From Verrucomicrobiota bacterium (GTDB taxonomy: Bacteria > Verrucomicrobiota > Verrucomicrobiia > Chthoniobacterales > UBA10450), in the NCBI GenBank assembly GCA_003218785.1, contig QHOM01000129.1:1-11081 (forward strand): a DNA stretch of 11,081 nt. The letters are read 5' to 3'. The position numbers and the translations under genes were made by a program. A model generated the notes under the pieces. The model had not been told where the DNA came from. It ran no database searches and saw nothing but the letters and a program-made list of their open reading frames with translations. The first letter of the stretch is position 1, and every line of letters begins with the position of its first letter. Of this stretch, positions 1 through 6,840 are shown one piece after another.

Positions 1-32
1 CCCGCGGTCTCAGTAACAATTAAGTCGGCCAT
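1..32 (-). CDS. Possible start of a further minus-strand gene, cut by the window edge
   Basis: An ATG on the minus strand at 32-30 opens a frame that stays open to the left edge and reads MADLIVTETA. A weak purine stretch (AGCGAG) lies directly before it. It lies 54 bases beyond the stop of the RNA methyltransferase and points the same way, so it could be the next gene of a run. Ten codons are too few to identify a product, and the frame could be open by chance. Confidence 0.25.
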   Translation of the reverse strand, partial: MADLIVTETA

Positions 33-86
33 CTCGCTTGGCGTTGACTCTTCATCGCGGGCTCAACCGGTGACAAGCCCTTTCTC

Positions 87-1199
87 TCAATTCGCGAATG
101 ATGTCGCTTGCAGGTGTACCGCGACTTCGATCTCAGCGTTTTGCGGAAACATATCGAGCGGCGTTACCGAATTGATCGTGAATTTGTTCTGCAATTCCTT
201 CAAATCGCGCGCCAGCGTGGCTGGATTGCAAGAAACGTAAATCAACGTTGCCGGAGCAAGATCGACAATTGCTTCGCGGGTTTTCGGCATGAGGCCCGTC
301 GCCGAAGGATCGACAATCACTGTAGTGGCGGGCGTGCCGCCCGCGGAGGGAGAAATTGCGGCTGACACACCCGCCACTACAGCGCCCTCTTTCAAAATCC
401 GCCCAAGCTCAATGTCAACATCGCCCGCAATATAAGTTTCTTTCACAGTGGCGTTCTTTCTCGCCGCCTCGATGGCAAATCGATCCCAATCGATGCCGAT
501 TACGCGCTCGAATTTATCGAGCAGCGCCTTCGTAAAAAATCCAGCGCCGCAATAGGCATCGATTAACAGTTGCTGATCTGGCGCAACCAGGTTGTCGACC
601 AAATCGCGCAGTGCGATTGCGACGGCGTCGTTCGTCTGCGAAAAGACCCGCGAACGCGATGAGGCGCGCAGTGTATAATGTCCATCACGCACACGTTGGG
701 TTCGCAATTCCGCTAATGCGCGATTAACTTCGTCGCGCGAAATTGGGCAACGCTCAATGTCGATCAACCGATGCGAATCGCGCCGGAAAAATCCGATCAT
801 TCCATCCAGCGCATGGACGGTGATGCGATTGCGATATCCGTACTGTTCCTGCGATGGGATGATCGGTCGCATCGGAATATCCTTTAGTTTGCCAATGCGT
901 TGCAGAATATCGCGCACCTGCCGCCATTTGATTGCGAGCTGATGTTCGTAATTGATGTGTTGATACGCACAGCCACCGCATCGGCCAAAGTAGGGGCAGT
1001 CCGGCGAAACGCGATCCGGTGAGCTTTCTTTAACGTCGACAAGCTCAGCCGCCGCGAATTGTTTTTTCTCGCGAACGATCTCAACCGAAACGGTCTCGCC
1101 TTCGATTGTGTAGGGAACAAAGACGGCTTTGCCTTGCTCTCGCCCGACGCCTTTTCCGCCAAAAGCGATGTCTTGGATTTTTAGATCGATCGTGCGCAA
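87..1199 (-). CDS. Class I SAM-dependent RNA uracil-5-methyltransferase (TrmA/RlmC/RlmD type)
   Basis: This enzyme should methylate C5 of a uridine in rRNA or tRNA using S-adenosylmethionine. An N-terminal TRAM-like RNA-binding domain covers about residues 1-60. Four cysteines, C68, C74, C77 and C151, match the spacing of the 4Fe-4S cluster in RlmD. The SAM-binding motif DAYCGAGFF is at 214-222, the catalytic cysteine is C324 in SCNPATLARDL, and the likely general base is E358 in DMFPQNAEIEV. At 370 residues it is a little short for the family because the central domain is small. Motif IV reads DPSATGL (297-303) instead of the usual DPPRxGL. Residues 273-293 (rich in A, G, V, S, T) are encoded by a 63-bp palindromic insert and look foreign to the fold. 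The start is TTG at 1199-1197; no ATG or GTG lies between it and the upstream in-frame stop, and no Shine-Dalgarno sequence is visible. The target uridine cannot be assigned, so no symbol is given. Confidence 0.9.
   Translation of the reverse strand: MRTIDLKIQDIAFGGKGVGREQGKAVFVPYTIEGETVSVEIVREKKQFAAAELVDVKESSPDRVSPDCPYFGRCGGCAYQHINYEHQLAIKWRQVRDILQRIGKLKDIPMRPIIPSQEQYGYRNRITVHALDGMIGFFRRDSHRLIDIERCPISRDEVNRALAELRTQRVRDGHYTLRASSRSRVFSQTNDAVAIALRDLVDNLVAPDQQLLIDAYCGAGFFTKALLDKFERVIGIDWDRFAIEAARKNATVKETYIAGDVDIELGRILKEGAVVAGVSAAISPSAGGTPATTVIVDPSATGLMPKTREAIVDLAPATLIYVSCNPATLARDLKELQNKFTINSVTPLDMFPQNAEIEVAVHLQATSFAN
320..382. repeat. REP/MITE-like palindromic insert inside the RNA methyltransferase gene
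   Basis: Bases 320-336 (CTGTAGTGGCGGGCGTG) and 366-382 are inverted copies with one mismatch. The pairing continues inward as GCCGC (336-340) with GCGGC (358-362) after a small bulge, giving a long imperfect hairpin. A second, nested palindrome GCGGGC/GCCCGC spans 328-344. The unit is 63 bp, exactly 21 codons, so the host frame is kept, and it encodes residues 273-293 just before motif IV of the methyltransferase. The structure is plain in the sequence; calling it a dispersed REP-like repeat is inference. Confidence 0.7.
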
Positions 1200-1207
1200 A
1201 CGTTTAA

Positions 1208-1290
1208 CTGTAGCCGTCGCCCTGCGGGCGACGCAATATCGCGGCTGTCAACCGCGTCAGCGCCGCGCTTCGCACAGCGAAGCGGTTACA
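1208..1290. repeat. REP-like element of two hairpins between the histidine kinase and methyltransferase genes
   Basis: This fills most of the 105-bp gap 1200-1304. The left hairpin pairs CGTCGCCC (1215-1222) with GGGCGACG (1226-1233) around a TGC loop. The right hairpin pairs CGCTTCGC (1266-1273) with GCGAAGCG (1277-1284) around ACA. The outer ends TGTAGCCG (1209-1216) and CGGTTACA (1283-1290) are also inverted copies with one mismatch. This two-hairpin layout is typical of bacterial REP/BIME-type elements. No T-run follows either hairpin, so it is a poor intrinsic terminator, but it could still hinder transcription or protect an mRNA end. It starts with CTGTAG, as does the insert at 320-382, and lies 9 bases upstream of the TTG start of the methyltransferase. 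Confidence 0.6.
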
Positions 1291-1304
1291 AGTTCGCCCG
1301 GCGG

Positions 1305-2192
1305 CTAGGAAATCGCCGCTCCTTGGAGTGCCTGCTCAATCGCGGCTTGGAGCGTGTCGAGCCTTACCGGTTTGATCAGGTGCTCGGAAAAACCTGCCTG
1401 CAAACTTCTCTCGATGTCGCCGTTGTTACCGAATCCGCTGATGGCGATTCCCGGAATATTGGAAATGGCGCGTAACTGCATCATCAGTTCCATGCCAGTG
1501 CCATCTGGCAGCGCTACATCGCTAATGAGGAGATCGAACTTATTTCGCACCGCGGCCTCCATCGCCGAGCGCATATTGTGGGTCGCTGCCACAAGATACC
1601 CACGACGAACGAGTAATTTTTCCAGAGCGGCGCATGTATCTTGATGGTCGTCGACGAGTAGAATTTTCAAACCTTGCCGCGAAGTCTCACCTCTCGTTCT
1701 GACAGGGGCGGTCAGTGTTTCAGCCGGTGAGACAGTTTGCATCGACAACAGGAATGTTGAACCGCGATCGCGCCCGTCGCTTTTGGCAGTGAGGGTCCCA
1801 CCATGCGCCTGCGCGAGAGATTTTGAAATGGCCAAGCCCAGTCCCAAACCGCCAAAGCGACGCTCGAGTGAGCGGTTTCCCTGCTCGAAGGGGTCGAAAA
1901 TACGCTGCATGACTTCCGGGTCCATGCCGATGCCGGTGTCGCGCATGCTGATCGTCAGAACTTCCGGCGACGGGTTTAAAGAGGAGATGGCGATCTCTCC
2001 CTCTTCGGGCGTGAACTTGATCGCGTTCTTAAGTAGGTTCCAAATGATTTGCTGAAACTTCGCCGCGTCGGCCGCCACGTTGTGGGTGTCCGCCCGAAGG
2101 TTGAGATGGACGTGAAGTTTTTTGGAATCCGCTTCCGCGCGGCAAATTTCGACTACGTTTGAGATCGCGAGATGCGCATCGACGGGAACGGT
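1305..2192 (-). pseudogene. Hybrid histidine kinase, 3' part: ATPase and receiver domains, out of frame with its 5' part
   Basis: This is the C-terminal half of the kinase that begins at 3208. Recognisable homology starts near 2190 with VPVDAHLAISNVVEIC. The ATPase domain shows the N box IWNLLKNAIKFTPEE, the G1 box DTGIGM and the G2 box FGGLGLGLAISKSLAQAHGG. After a linker of about 25 residues comes a receiver domain with the acidic pair in LLVDD, the phospho-acceptor Asp in LLISDVALPDG (codon near 1520), and the conserved Lys in LIKPV. All key residues are kept. No convincing start codon with a ribosome site lies at its head, and the open frame extending up to 2555 only translates the kinase's 5' part in a wrong frame. 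About 40 residues expected between the two parts, including the second helix of the HisKA dimer, are missing. Either the gene is dead or the junction is an assembly error; if the latter, this is a normal kinase. Confidence 0.8.
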
Positions 2193-3208
2193 TCCGTCTC
2201 GAGCCCCTCCAATGCGGAAATGACCGGCGTCAGCGGTGTGCGCAATTCGTGTGAAAGCATGGCCAGGAACTGATCCTTGGTCCGGTTGGCCGTTTCGATG
2301 ACTGCCTTTTGTTGCTGGAGCGCCTCCTCGGCCCGCTGCCGTTCCGCCATGCCAGCGGAAAGCGCCATCGCCGTGATGGTGAGCACAGCTGCCCAGGACT
2401 GCAGAGCGAGAAGGGACTGGTTCTCCGTTTCCCTCACGAACGGTCCGAAGCCGTGCAGCGTGCCCCAGATTGCGATCGCCGAGAGAATGAAAATACCCGT
2501 GGCCGTTTCGCGCTGTGTAAAGCGGAATGCTGTCCAAATGACAATCGGTCCGCAAATGAACGCGATTGGATAATTCCTGGCCGAAATTGCAAGCCAGCCG
2601 CCGAAGACCGCTTCGCTGAGGACGAACAACAGCAGCAGGAGGACGCCTACTTCAACGGCTTGGCTGTTGTTCCACCGCCGTTTTGATGCAACGCTCCAGA
2701 GAATAATCAATGGAGCGATCAGAAGATCGCCCGTTGTGTCTCCCAGCCACCACGTCAGCCAAATCGCGCCATAATTCGCCCAATCGGCAAAACCACCAAG
2801 TGCAAGACTCGTTACACCAAAAAAGGGACTGATAATGGTGCTGACGGCTGCTGCGACTGCGAATTTGAAAACTCCTTGCGGCCGGTCAAAAACACTTGTG
2901 CCGCCGGCAAACCGATTTACCAGCCAGGCGCCGCAGACGGCTTCGAGCGTGTTGCCAGCGGCGATGGCAAGCGAGCTGGCGAGGTTGCCTGCGGTCGTGG
3001 CGTTCACCAAAAACGCACCGACAAAGATAGCCGGCCAGATGCGGTAACCGAGCAGGAGCAACACGGCAAGTGCAATTCCTGCTGGCGGCCATACCGGCGA
3101 TGCACTGGCGTACAGAAATGCCAAACTCAGTCCGAGCTTGCCGGCAATGAAATAGACAATCGTTACAATGCCGATGACCGGCAACGCGGAAAAACGTCGC
3201 GATTGCAT
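2153..3208 (-). pseudogene. Hybrid histidine kinase, 5' part: MASE1 membrane sensor plus start of HisKA
   Basis: The N-terminal ~290 residues form a MASE1-type integral membrane sensor with about eight hydrophobic segments and the family-like stretch ASPVWPPAGIALAVLLLLGY near residues 36-55. A short coiled segment (AERQRAEEALQQQKAVIETA) leads to the HisKA H box, with the phospho-acceptor H320 in SHELRTPLTPV. Homology ends at about residue 339 (LEGLETE). The next 12 residues are out-of-frame translation before a TAG stop at 2155-2153. The frame then needed is the one coding for the ATPase and receiver parts (1305-2192). The missing stretch should be 1 more than a multiple of 3 bases, roughly 115-121 nt, judged from the usual spacing of HisKA domains. 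As it stands the product would have a phosphorylatable His but no ATPase and could not signal. The ATG at 3208-3206 is a natural start, with 117 bases of non-coding DNA upstream. Confidence 0.8.
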
Positions 3209-3237
3209 CGCCTGACCGACTCAGCGCGGTCGTTCTA

Positions 3238-3265
3238 TCTCTACGCCGCTCTCGCGTGGCGTCAA
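3238..3265 (-). promoter_or_regulatory. Weak sigma-70-like promoter candidate for the histidine kinase gene
   Basis: On the minus strand, TTGACG (3265-3260) matches five of six bases of the -35 consensus. Sixteen bases on lies TAGAGA (3243-3238), a poor -10 match. The site is about 30 bases upstream of the kinase ATG, in the only gap (3209-3325) where a promoter could sit. The rest of that gap shows no other clear signal. This is a by-eye match only. Confidence 0.25.
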
Positions 3266-3325
3266 CTTTTAGCCCAGGTTAGGGAGGTCACGCCAGATCA
3301 GCTCGTCGATCCCGATCCTGAGCGA

Positions 3326-3730
3326 TCAATAATCGCGCACGTAGGGATACTTCGATTCCCAACCCAGTTCGGGCGGAAACTCCGAATAGCCGGCGTGAAT
3401 GTATGGAATATCTGGCGGAAGTATCGGGTAATAGCTTTCTCGCCATGCGGGAAAGGGAAACGTCAGTATCTCAAGCAGGCCAGCCACGTGCCTGGCGGCC
3501 GAGCGGCCTACGCCACGCCAGACACCGTATCCAGCGGCTGCAGAATTTCCGTCGTACGTGTTGATGGTCGTCACCGTCACAAAAACCTCCGCCGGGGCGA
3601 GGAAAAAATTCGAGAAACCGCGGCCGAGTTTGCGCGTCGGACCATAATCATTCGACGGCGGGTCTTGAATATCGGCGAAGGCACTGCCGGCAAAACCGGC
3701 CATTACTGCAAGGGCAAGGAGGGTTTTCAT
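3326..3730 (-). CDS. Small exported protein, exosortase system-associated TIGR04073-like family
   Basis: The product is 134 residues. It has a signal peptide at residues 1-19: charged MK, a hydrophobic core, and a cleavage site after AFA. The mature part contains the pattern RKLGRGFSNFFLAPAEVF, then a glycine-rich stretch with GVWRGVGRSAARHVAG and LLEILTFPFP, and ends with a Tyr/Pro-rich tail. This order (RGxxN, then E and P near a predicted membrane surface, then G-rich and FPxP) fits the TIGR04073 family, known from Verrucomicrobia and other exosortase-bearing genomes. No exosortase or PEP-CTERM protein is in the window, and the biochemical role of the family is unknown to me. The start ATG at 3730-3728 has GGGAG four bases upstream, the clearest ribosome site among the minus-strand genes here. 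It lies 49 bases downstream of terC and could share its transcript. Export is well supported; family assignment is from memory of its motifs. Confidence 0.75.
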   Translation of the reverse strand: MKTLLALAVMAGFAGSAFADIQDPPSNDYGPTRKLGRGFSNFFLAPAEVFVTVTTINTYDGNSAAAGYGVWRGVGRSAARHVAGLLEILTFPFPAWRESYYPILPPDIPYIHAGYSEFPPELGWESKYPYVRDY

Positions 3731-3779
3731 GGGACTCCCAAACAGTTAAATGATTTCGACCAGCAAATGCAACAACATT

Positions 3780-4715
3780 TTATTTTCGATTCTGGGCCCT
3801 GGCACGGTTTTGCGTTGCGATCATCGAAACCGTGATCGTCACCGCGAGGACAAACACTATAACTCCCAGCGAAACCCAGTTGGAAATCGGGTAATAGTCC
3901 GCAATAATCATTTTAACCCCGATAAAGCCGAGGATGACCGCGAGTCCCGTTTGCAGGTAGACGAAACGGTCCATTAGGTGCGCCAACAGAAAGTAGAGCG
4001 ATCGCAAGCCGATGATCGCACAAATGTTCGAGGTATAGACAATAAATGGGTCCTGCGTGATGGCGAACACTGCTGGAATTGAATCGACCGCGAAGATGAG
4101 ATCCATGATGTCGATGACGATCAATGCCAGGGCCAGCGGCGTGAGCATCCATCGGCCATCCACGCGCGCTTTGAAGTGCTCCCCATAGAATTCCTGCGTG
4201 ATCGGAAATATGCGGCGGCATAGCCGCATCACCCAACTTTCCCCGAAATCGCGCCGCGGATGTTCGCTGAAAAACATTCGCAGCGCGGTGATCAGCAGGA
4301 ACACCCCGAACAGGTAGAGGATAAAATGAAACCGCCGCACCAGCGCGATGCCGCACAAGATCACAACTCCGCGCATGACCAGCGCGCCGATGATTCCCCA
4401 CACCAGCGCGCGATGCTGTGCCAGCGACGGCACGCGGAAATAAGCAAAAATCAATACGAAAACAAAGATGTTGTCGACGCTTAATGAGTACTCGACGAGG
4501 TAACCCGTGAGAAAATCGACTCCGTGTTGCGGGCCCTTCAAACGCCAGACGACCAGACTGAAACAAAGTGACAGGATTATCCACAGAACGCTTCGCTGCG
4601 CCGCAGCACGCATGCTCAATTCCCGCCCGCGGTGTTTGAAACTGACAAGATCGACAATCAGCGCGATGAAGACGCCAATGTGAAAGGCGATCCAAAACCA
4701 AATGCTGGTTGTCAC
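3780..4715 (-). CDS. TerC/Alx-family integral membrane protein, probable metal (Mn) exporter
   Basis: The product is 311 residues with about eight to nine hydrophobic segments across the inner membrane. Two inverted-repeat-like acidic motifs mark the family: EYSLSVDNIFVF (75-86, with E75 and D81) and DLIFAVDSIPAVFAIT (205-220, with D205 and D211). The conserved GVKMIIADYYPISNWVSL lies near the C-terminus. Length and motif order match full-length Alx/TerC proteins without CBS or CorC domains. Family members are linked to manganese export and to tellurite resistance; export of Mn during membrane or metal stress is the best-supported role, but substrate cannot be read from sequence. The start is GTG at 4715-4713; an in-frame TGA lies five codons upstream, so no longer form is possible. 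No Shine-Dalgarno sequence is seen. It is transcribed divergently from the greA-like gene and may be co-transcribed with the small exported protein downstream. Confidence 0.92.
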   Translation of the reverse strand: MTTSIWFWIAFHIGVFIALIVDLVSFKHRGRELSMRAAAQRSVLWIILSLCFSLVVWRLKGPQHGVDFLTGYLVEYSLSVDNIFVFVLIFAYFRVPSLAQHRALVWGIIGALVMRGVVILCGIALVRRFHFILYLFGVFLLITALRMFFSEHPRRDFGESWVMRLCRRIFPITQEFYGEHFKARVDGRWMLTPLALALIVIDIMDLIFAVDSIPAVFAITQDPFIVYTSNICAIIGLRSLYFLLAHLMDRFVYLQTGLAVILGFIGVKMIIADYYPISNWVSLGVIVFVLAVTITVSMIATQNRARAQNRK

Positions 4716-4869
4716 GGCGCGAGATTTTCATGCCGTGCGGCTCGCGGCAATCGCAAATTGCAGGCGCATCGGCCGGGTTCGCTCCGCCCCGCCAGAGGAT
4801 GCGACGCATAGGTCCAGACTTTTTCCTCGCCATCTGAAGCGTTCATCGTACTTTGTGCAACCCCTGAAA
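4716..4869. promoter_or_regulatory. Divergent intergenic region between terC-like and greA-like genes
   Basis: This 154-bp gap must hold the promoters of both divergent genes. I see no convincing -35/-10 pair. Two small dyads lie in what would be the leader of the terC-like mRNA: TGCCG/CGGCA (4731-4735 and 4745-4749) and GCAAT/ATTGC (4747-4751 and 4757-4761). They share bases 4747-4749, so only one can form at a time. The plus-strand frame through this gap is open from 4702 but is not counted as part of the greA-like gene. Confidence 0.45.
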
Positions 4870-6762
4870 ATGGATGCTGAAGCGCAAAAACTTGTTGAAT
4901 CGGGAAAACTTACGGCAAAAGCCGCGGAGCAGCTCGGAAAGTTGAAGCCGGGCACGTTTTGTTCGCACAAGAGTTGGGGGTTCGGTCGCGTGACCGAATG
5001 GAACCTGCTTCTCAATCAGATTGTGATCGATTTTGCAAGCAAGAAGTCCCATCCCATGCAGGTCCAGTACGCAGCAGAAAATCTTACGCCCCTCGCGCAG
5101 GAACATTTTCTCGCACGCAAAGCGAACGATCTGACTTCGATCAAGACACTCGCGAGGGAAGAGCCAGCGGCCCTGGTGCAAAATATTATAGAAAGTCTCG
5201 GTGGACAAGCGACCATGGCGCAGATCGGTGAATGGCTGGTCGGAGATGTTTTGACCGAAGGGGAATGGAAACGCTGGTGGGAATCGACAAAGAAGTTACT
5301 CAAAGCGAGCGGCGCTTTTTCGATTCCCGCGAAAAAGACGGAGCCAATTCAACTGCGCAGCGACGGTTTATCGCATACGGACGAATTGATCGCTTCTTTC
5401 AACAAGGCGCGGCAGCCAAAAGAGCAAATCGCGGCACTCGAGCAGGTCATTAAATTTCACCAGCTCTTCGAGGAACCTGAAAAACAACTGCAGCCGATCG
5501 TCGCGACGATCGAGAACATGGCGGTGCGCAACCAGAAAATGCATCCCGAACTCGCTTTCGAGCTTATCATTGCCCGTGACGATTTGCTCGGGCGCGTTCC
5601 GTCACTGCACACCACGCACATCGGTCTGACGCTTTCGAAATTAATTCTCGAGGAAGAAAAGCGGCTGATCTCAGTGTTGCCCAAATTGCCGGCGGCAAAA
5701 GAGAAAAGAGTTTTACAAGCGCTACCGTCCGCGCTTGGGCCTCGCTGCACGGAGCGTGCCTTATATTTGATGCAAAGAAGTCACGGTCGCATGGTCGCAC
5801 AAATCCCGCGCCTATTGAGCGAGGCCGGACAACATGCTGAACTTCGGACAATGCTCGAACGAAGCATTCGCGAACATTCCGCCACGAGCGAGATGCTTGC
5901 CTGGCTGTGTAACGAACGGGAGCGCTGGAGCGAACTAATCACACCGGAATTGCTCGGCGCGATTTTCGCGACGCTCGAACGCGAACAACACAGCAACGCC
6001 GGCCGCGCCAGCAAGTTGCACCGTGCGGTGGTTGAAGATCGACAATTGCTTGGAGACATCTTTAAAAAAACCGATGTCGCTGTCGCGCGCGATGCGATGC
6101 GGCGGCTTCAACTAAGCCCGCTGTTTGACGAGCTGACGAAACGCTCGCTTCTGGCACGGATCGTTAAAGTTTATCCAGAACTGGAGAGCATGATCATAGG
6201 CACACAACCGCAGGAAAAGACCATGCCGTTAATCGTTTCCTGGAGCAGCCTCGAAAAACGCAAAGCGGAATACGAGCAACTCGTGAAAGTAAAAATTCCG
6301 GAGAACAGCAGGGAAATCGCGCTCGCAAGATCGTATGGCGATCTTAGTGAGAATTTTGAATTCAAAGCGGCCAAGCAAATGCAAAGCGTGCTTATGCGAC
6401 GCAAAGCCGAGCTCGAACAAATGCTGCACAACGCGCGCGGAACTTCATTTGAAGATGTCGATACATCTCGTGTTTCGATCGGCACAATCATCAGGCTGCG
6501 TAGCGTGGAGACAAACAAAGAAGAAACGTACACCATTCTTGGCGCGTGGGACGGCGAGCCTGAGCGACACATTATTTCGTATCAAACGGCAACCGGCCAG
6601 GCGTTGCTGGGGCACAAACTTGGCGAATCTGTCTCCCTGAACACCGATCACGGCGTGACTCAATTTCTGATTGTTTCAATTCAGCCGTCCCCACCAGACG
6701 AAACCGCCCCCGTCCCGACTCTTCCCAAGGAATCTGCCGTTGAAGCAGCTATCGCTGAATAG
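4870..6762 (+). CDS. Long GreA-type transcription elongation factor with large N-terminal extension
   Basis: The product is 630 residues, about four times the length of E. coli GreA (158). The C-terminal ~180 residues are a GreA/GreB module: a coiled-coil finger from about residue 452, with YGDLSENFEFKAAKQ (489-503) carrying the tip acids D491 and E494 that GreA uses to position Mg in the RNA polymerase channel, then the FKBP-like C domain with RVSIGTIIRLRS and LLGHKLGESVSL. It should stimulate transcript cleavage in backtracked RNA polymerase. Residues ~24-75 (GTFCSHKSWGFGRVTEW and following) look like a small beta-barrel, and the ~370 residues between are helical with no motif I recognise. 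Chlamydial GreA is similarly long (about 715 residues), so this seems to be a PVC-type form. The ATG at 4870 is chosen because MDAEAQKLVESGKLTAKAAEQ looks like a true helical start; a frame open from 4702 gives a low-quality extension. No Shine-Dalgarno sequence is visible. It converges on rsmE. Confidence 0.88.
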   Translation: MDAEAQKLVESGKLTAKAAEQLGKLKPGTFCSHKSWGFGRVTEWNLLLNQIVIDFASKKSHPMQVQYAAENLTPLAQEHFLARKANDLTSIKTLAREEPAALVQNIIESLGGQATMAQIGEWLVGDVLTEGEWKRWWESTKKLLKASGAFSIPAKKTEPIQLRSDGLSHTDELIASFNKARQPKEQIAALEQVIKFHQLFEEPEKQLQPIVATIENMAVRNQKMHPELAFELIIARDDLLGRVPSLHTTHIGLTLSKLILEEEKRLISVLPKLPAAKEKRVLQALPSALGPRCTERALYLMQRSHGRMVAQIPRLLSEAGQHAELRTMLERSIREHSATSEMLAWLCNERERWSELITPELLGAIFATLEREQHSNAGRASKLHRAVVEDRQLLGDIFKKTDVAVARDAMRRLQLSPLFDELTKRSLLARIVKVYPELESMIIGTQPQEKTMPLIVSWSSLEKRKAEYEQLVKVKIPENSREIALARSYGDLSENFEFKAAKQMQSVLMRRKAELEQMLHNARGTSFEDVDTSRVSIGTIIRLRSVETNKEETYTILGAWDGEPERHIISYQTATGQALLGHKLGESVSLNTDHGVTQFLIVSIQPSPPDETAPVPTLPKESAVEAAIAE

Positions 6763-6777
6763 ACTCGCCGGAGGGCG

Positions 6778-6840
6778 GTAGAGGCGCGCGTCCTTATGCG
6801 CAAATCCCCTTTTGCGGCCGAGGAAAGTCGCCGCTGCTAC
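6778..6840. repeat. Possible degenerate palindromic element between greA-like gene and rsmE
   Basis: GTAG (6778-6781) and CTAC (6837-6840) bound a 63-bp GC-rich unit, the same length as the insert at 320-382. Its flanks GTAGAGGCGCGCG and the reverse of CGCCGCTGCTAC are alike only with gaps. The TAG stop of rsmE (6839-6837) lies in its right end. A small CGCC-GGAG-GGCG hairpin (6766-6777) sits just left of it, without a T-run. Membership of the same repeat family as the other two elements is a guess. Confidence 0.25.

Noticed and set aside
3296..3327. GATC-A-GCTC / GAGC-GATC dyad overlapping the stop of the small exported protein gene, considered as a terminator.
   Set aside because: The 15-base loop, the bulge and the lack of a T-run make an intrinsic terminator unlikely.
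3730..3740. TGGGACTCCCA palindrome over the ribosome site of the small exported protein gene.
   Set aside because: With a one-base centre it cannot fold as an RNA hairpin, and an 11-bp palindrome may arise by chance; no operator can be claimed.
2876..3835. A 319-codon plus-strand frame across the kinase 5' part and the small exported protein gene.
   Set aside because: It is antisense to two recognisable genes, rich in Arg, Gly and Gln, has no domain pattern, and has no ribosome site.
3913..4833. A 306-codon minus-strand frame overlapping the terC-like gene and starting upstream of it.
   Set aside because: It is a shifted reading of the terC-like gene with Arg/His-rich, motif-free protein, while the other frame has full TerC motifs and hydrophobic segments.
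4790..4835. GAGGAAAAAGTCTGGACC on the minus strand, similar to the conserved GAGGAAAGTCCGG of RNase P RNA; a shorter GAGGAAAGTC also occurs at 6819-6828 on the plus strand.
   Set aside because: Neither has room for a ~350-nt RNA or shows the other conserved RNase P elements; both neighbours are protein genes.
4702..4869. A 56-codon upstream extension of the greA-like gene.
   Set aside because: The extension overlaps the 5' end of the divergent terC-like gene, is Arg-rich and unlike any start I know; the ATG at 4870 gives a natural N-terminus.
4716..4869. A yybP-ykoY Mn riboswitch upstream of the terC-like gene.
   Set aside because: The GGGGAGTA core and the paired conserved loop sequences are not present.
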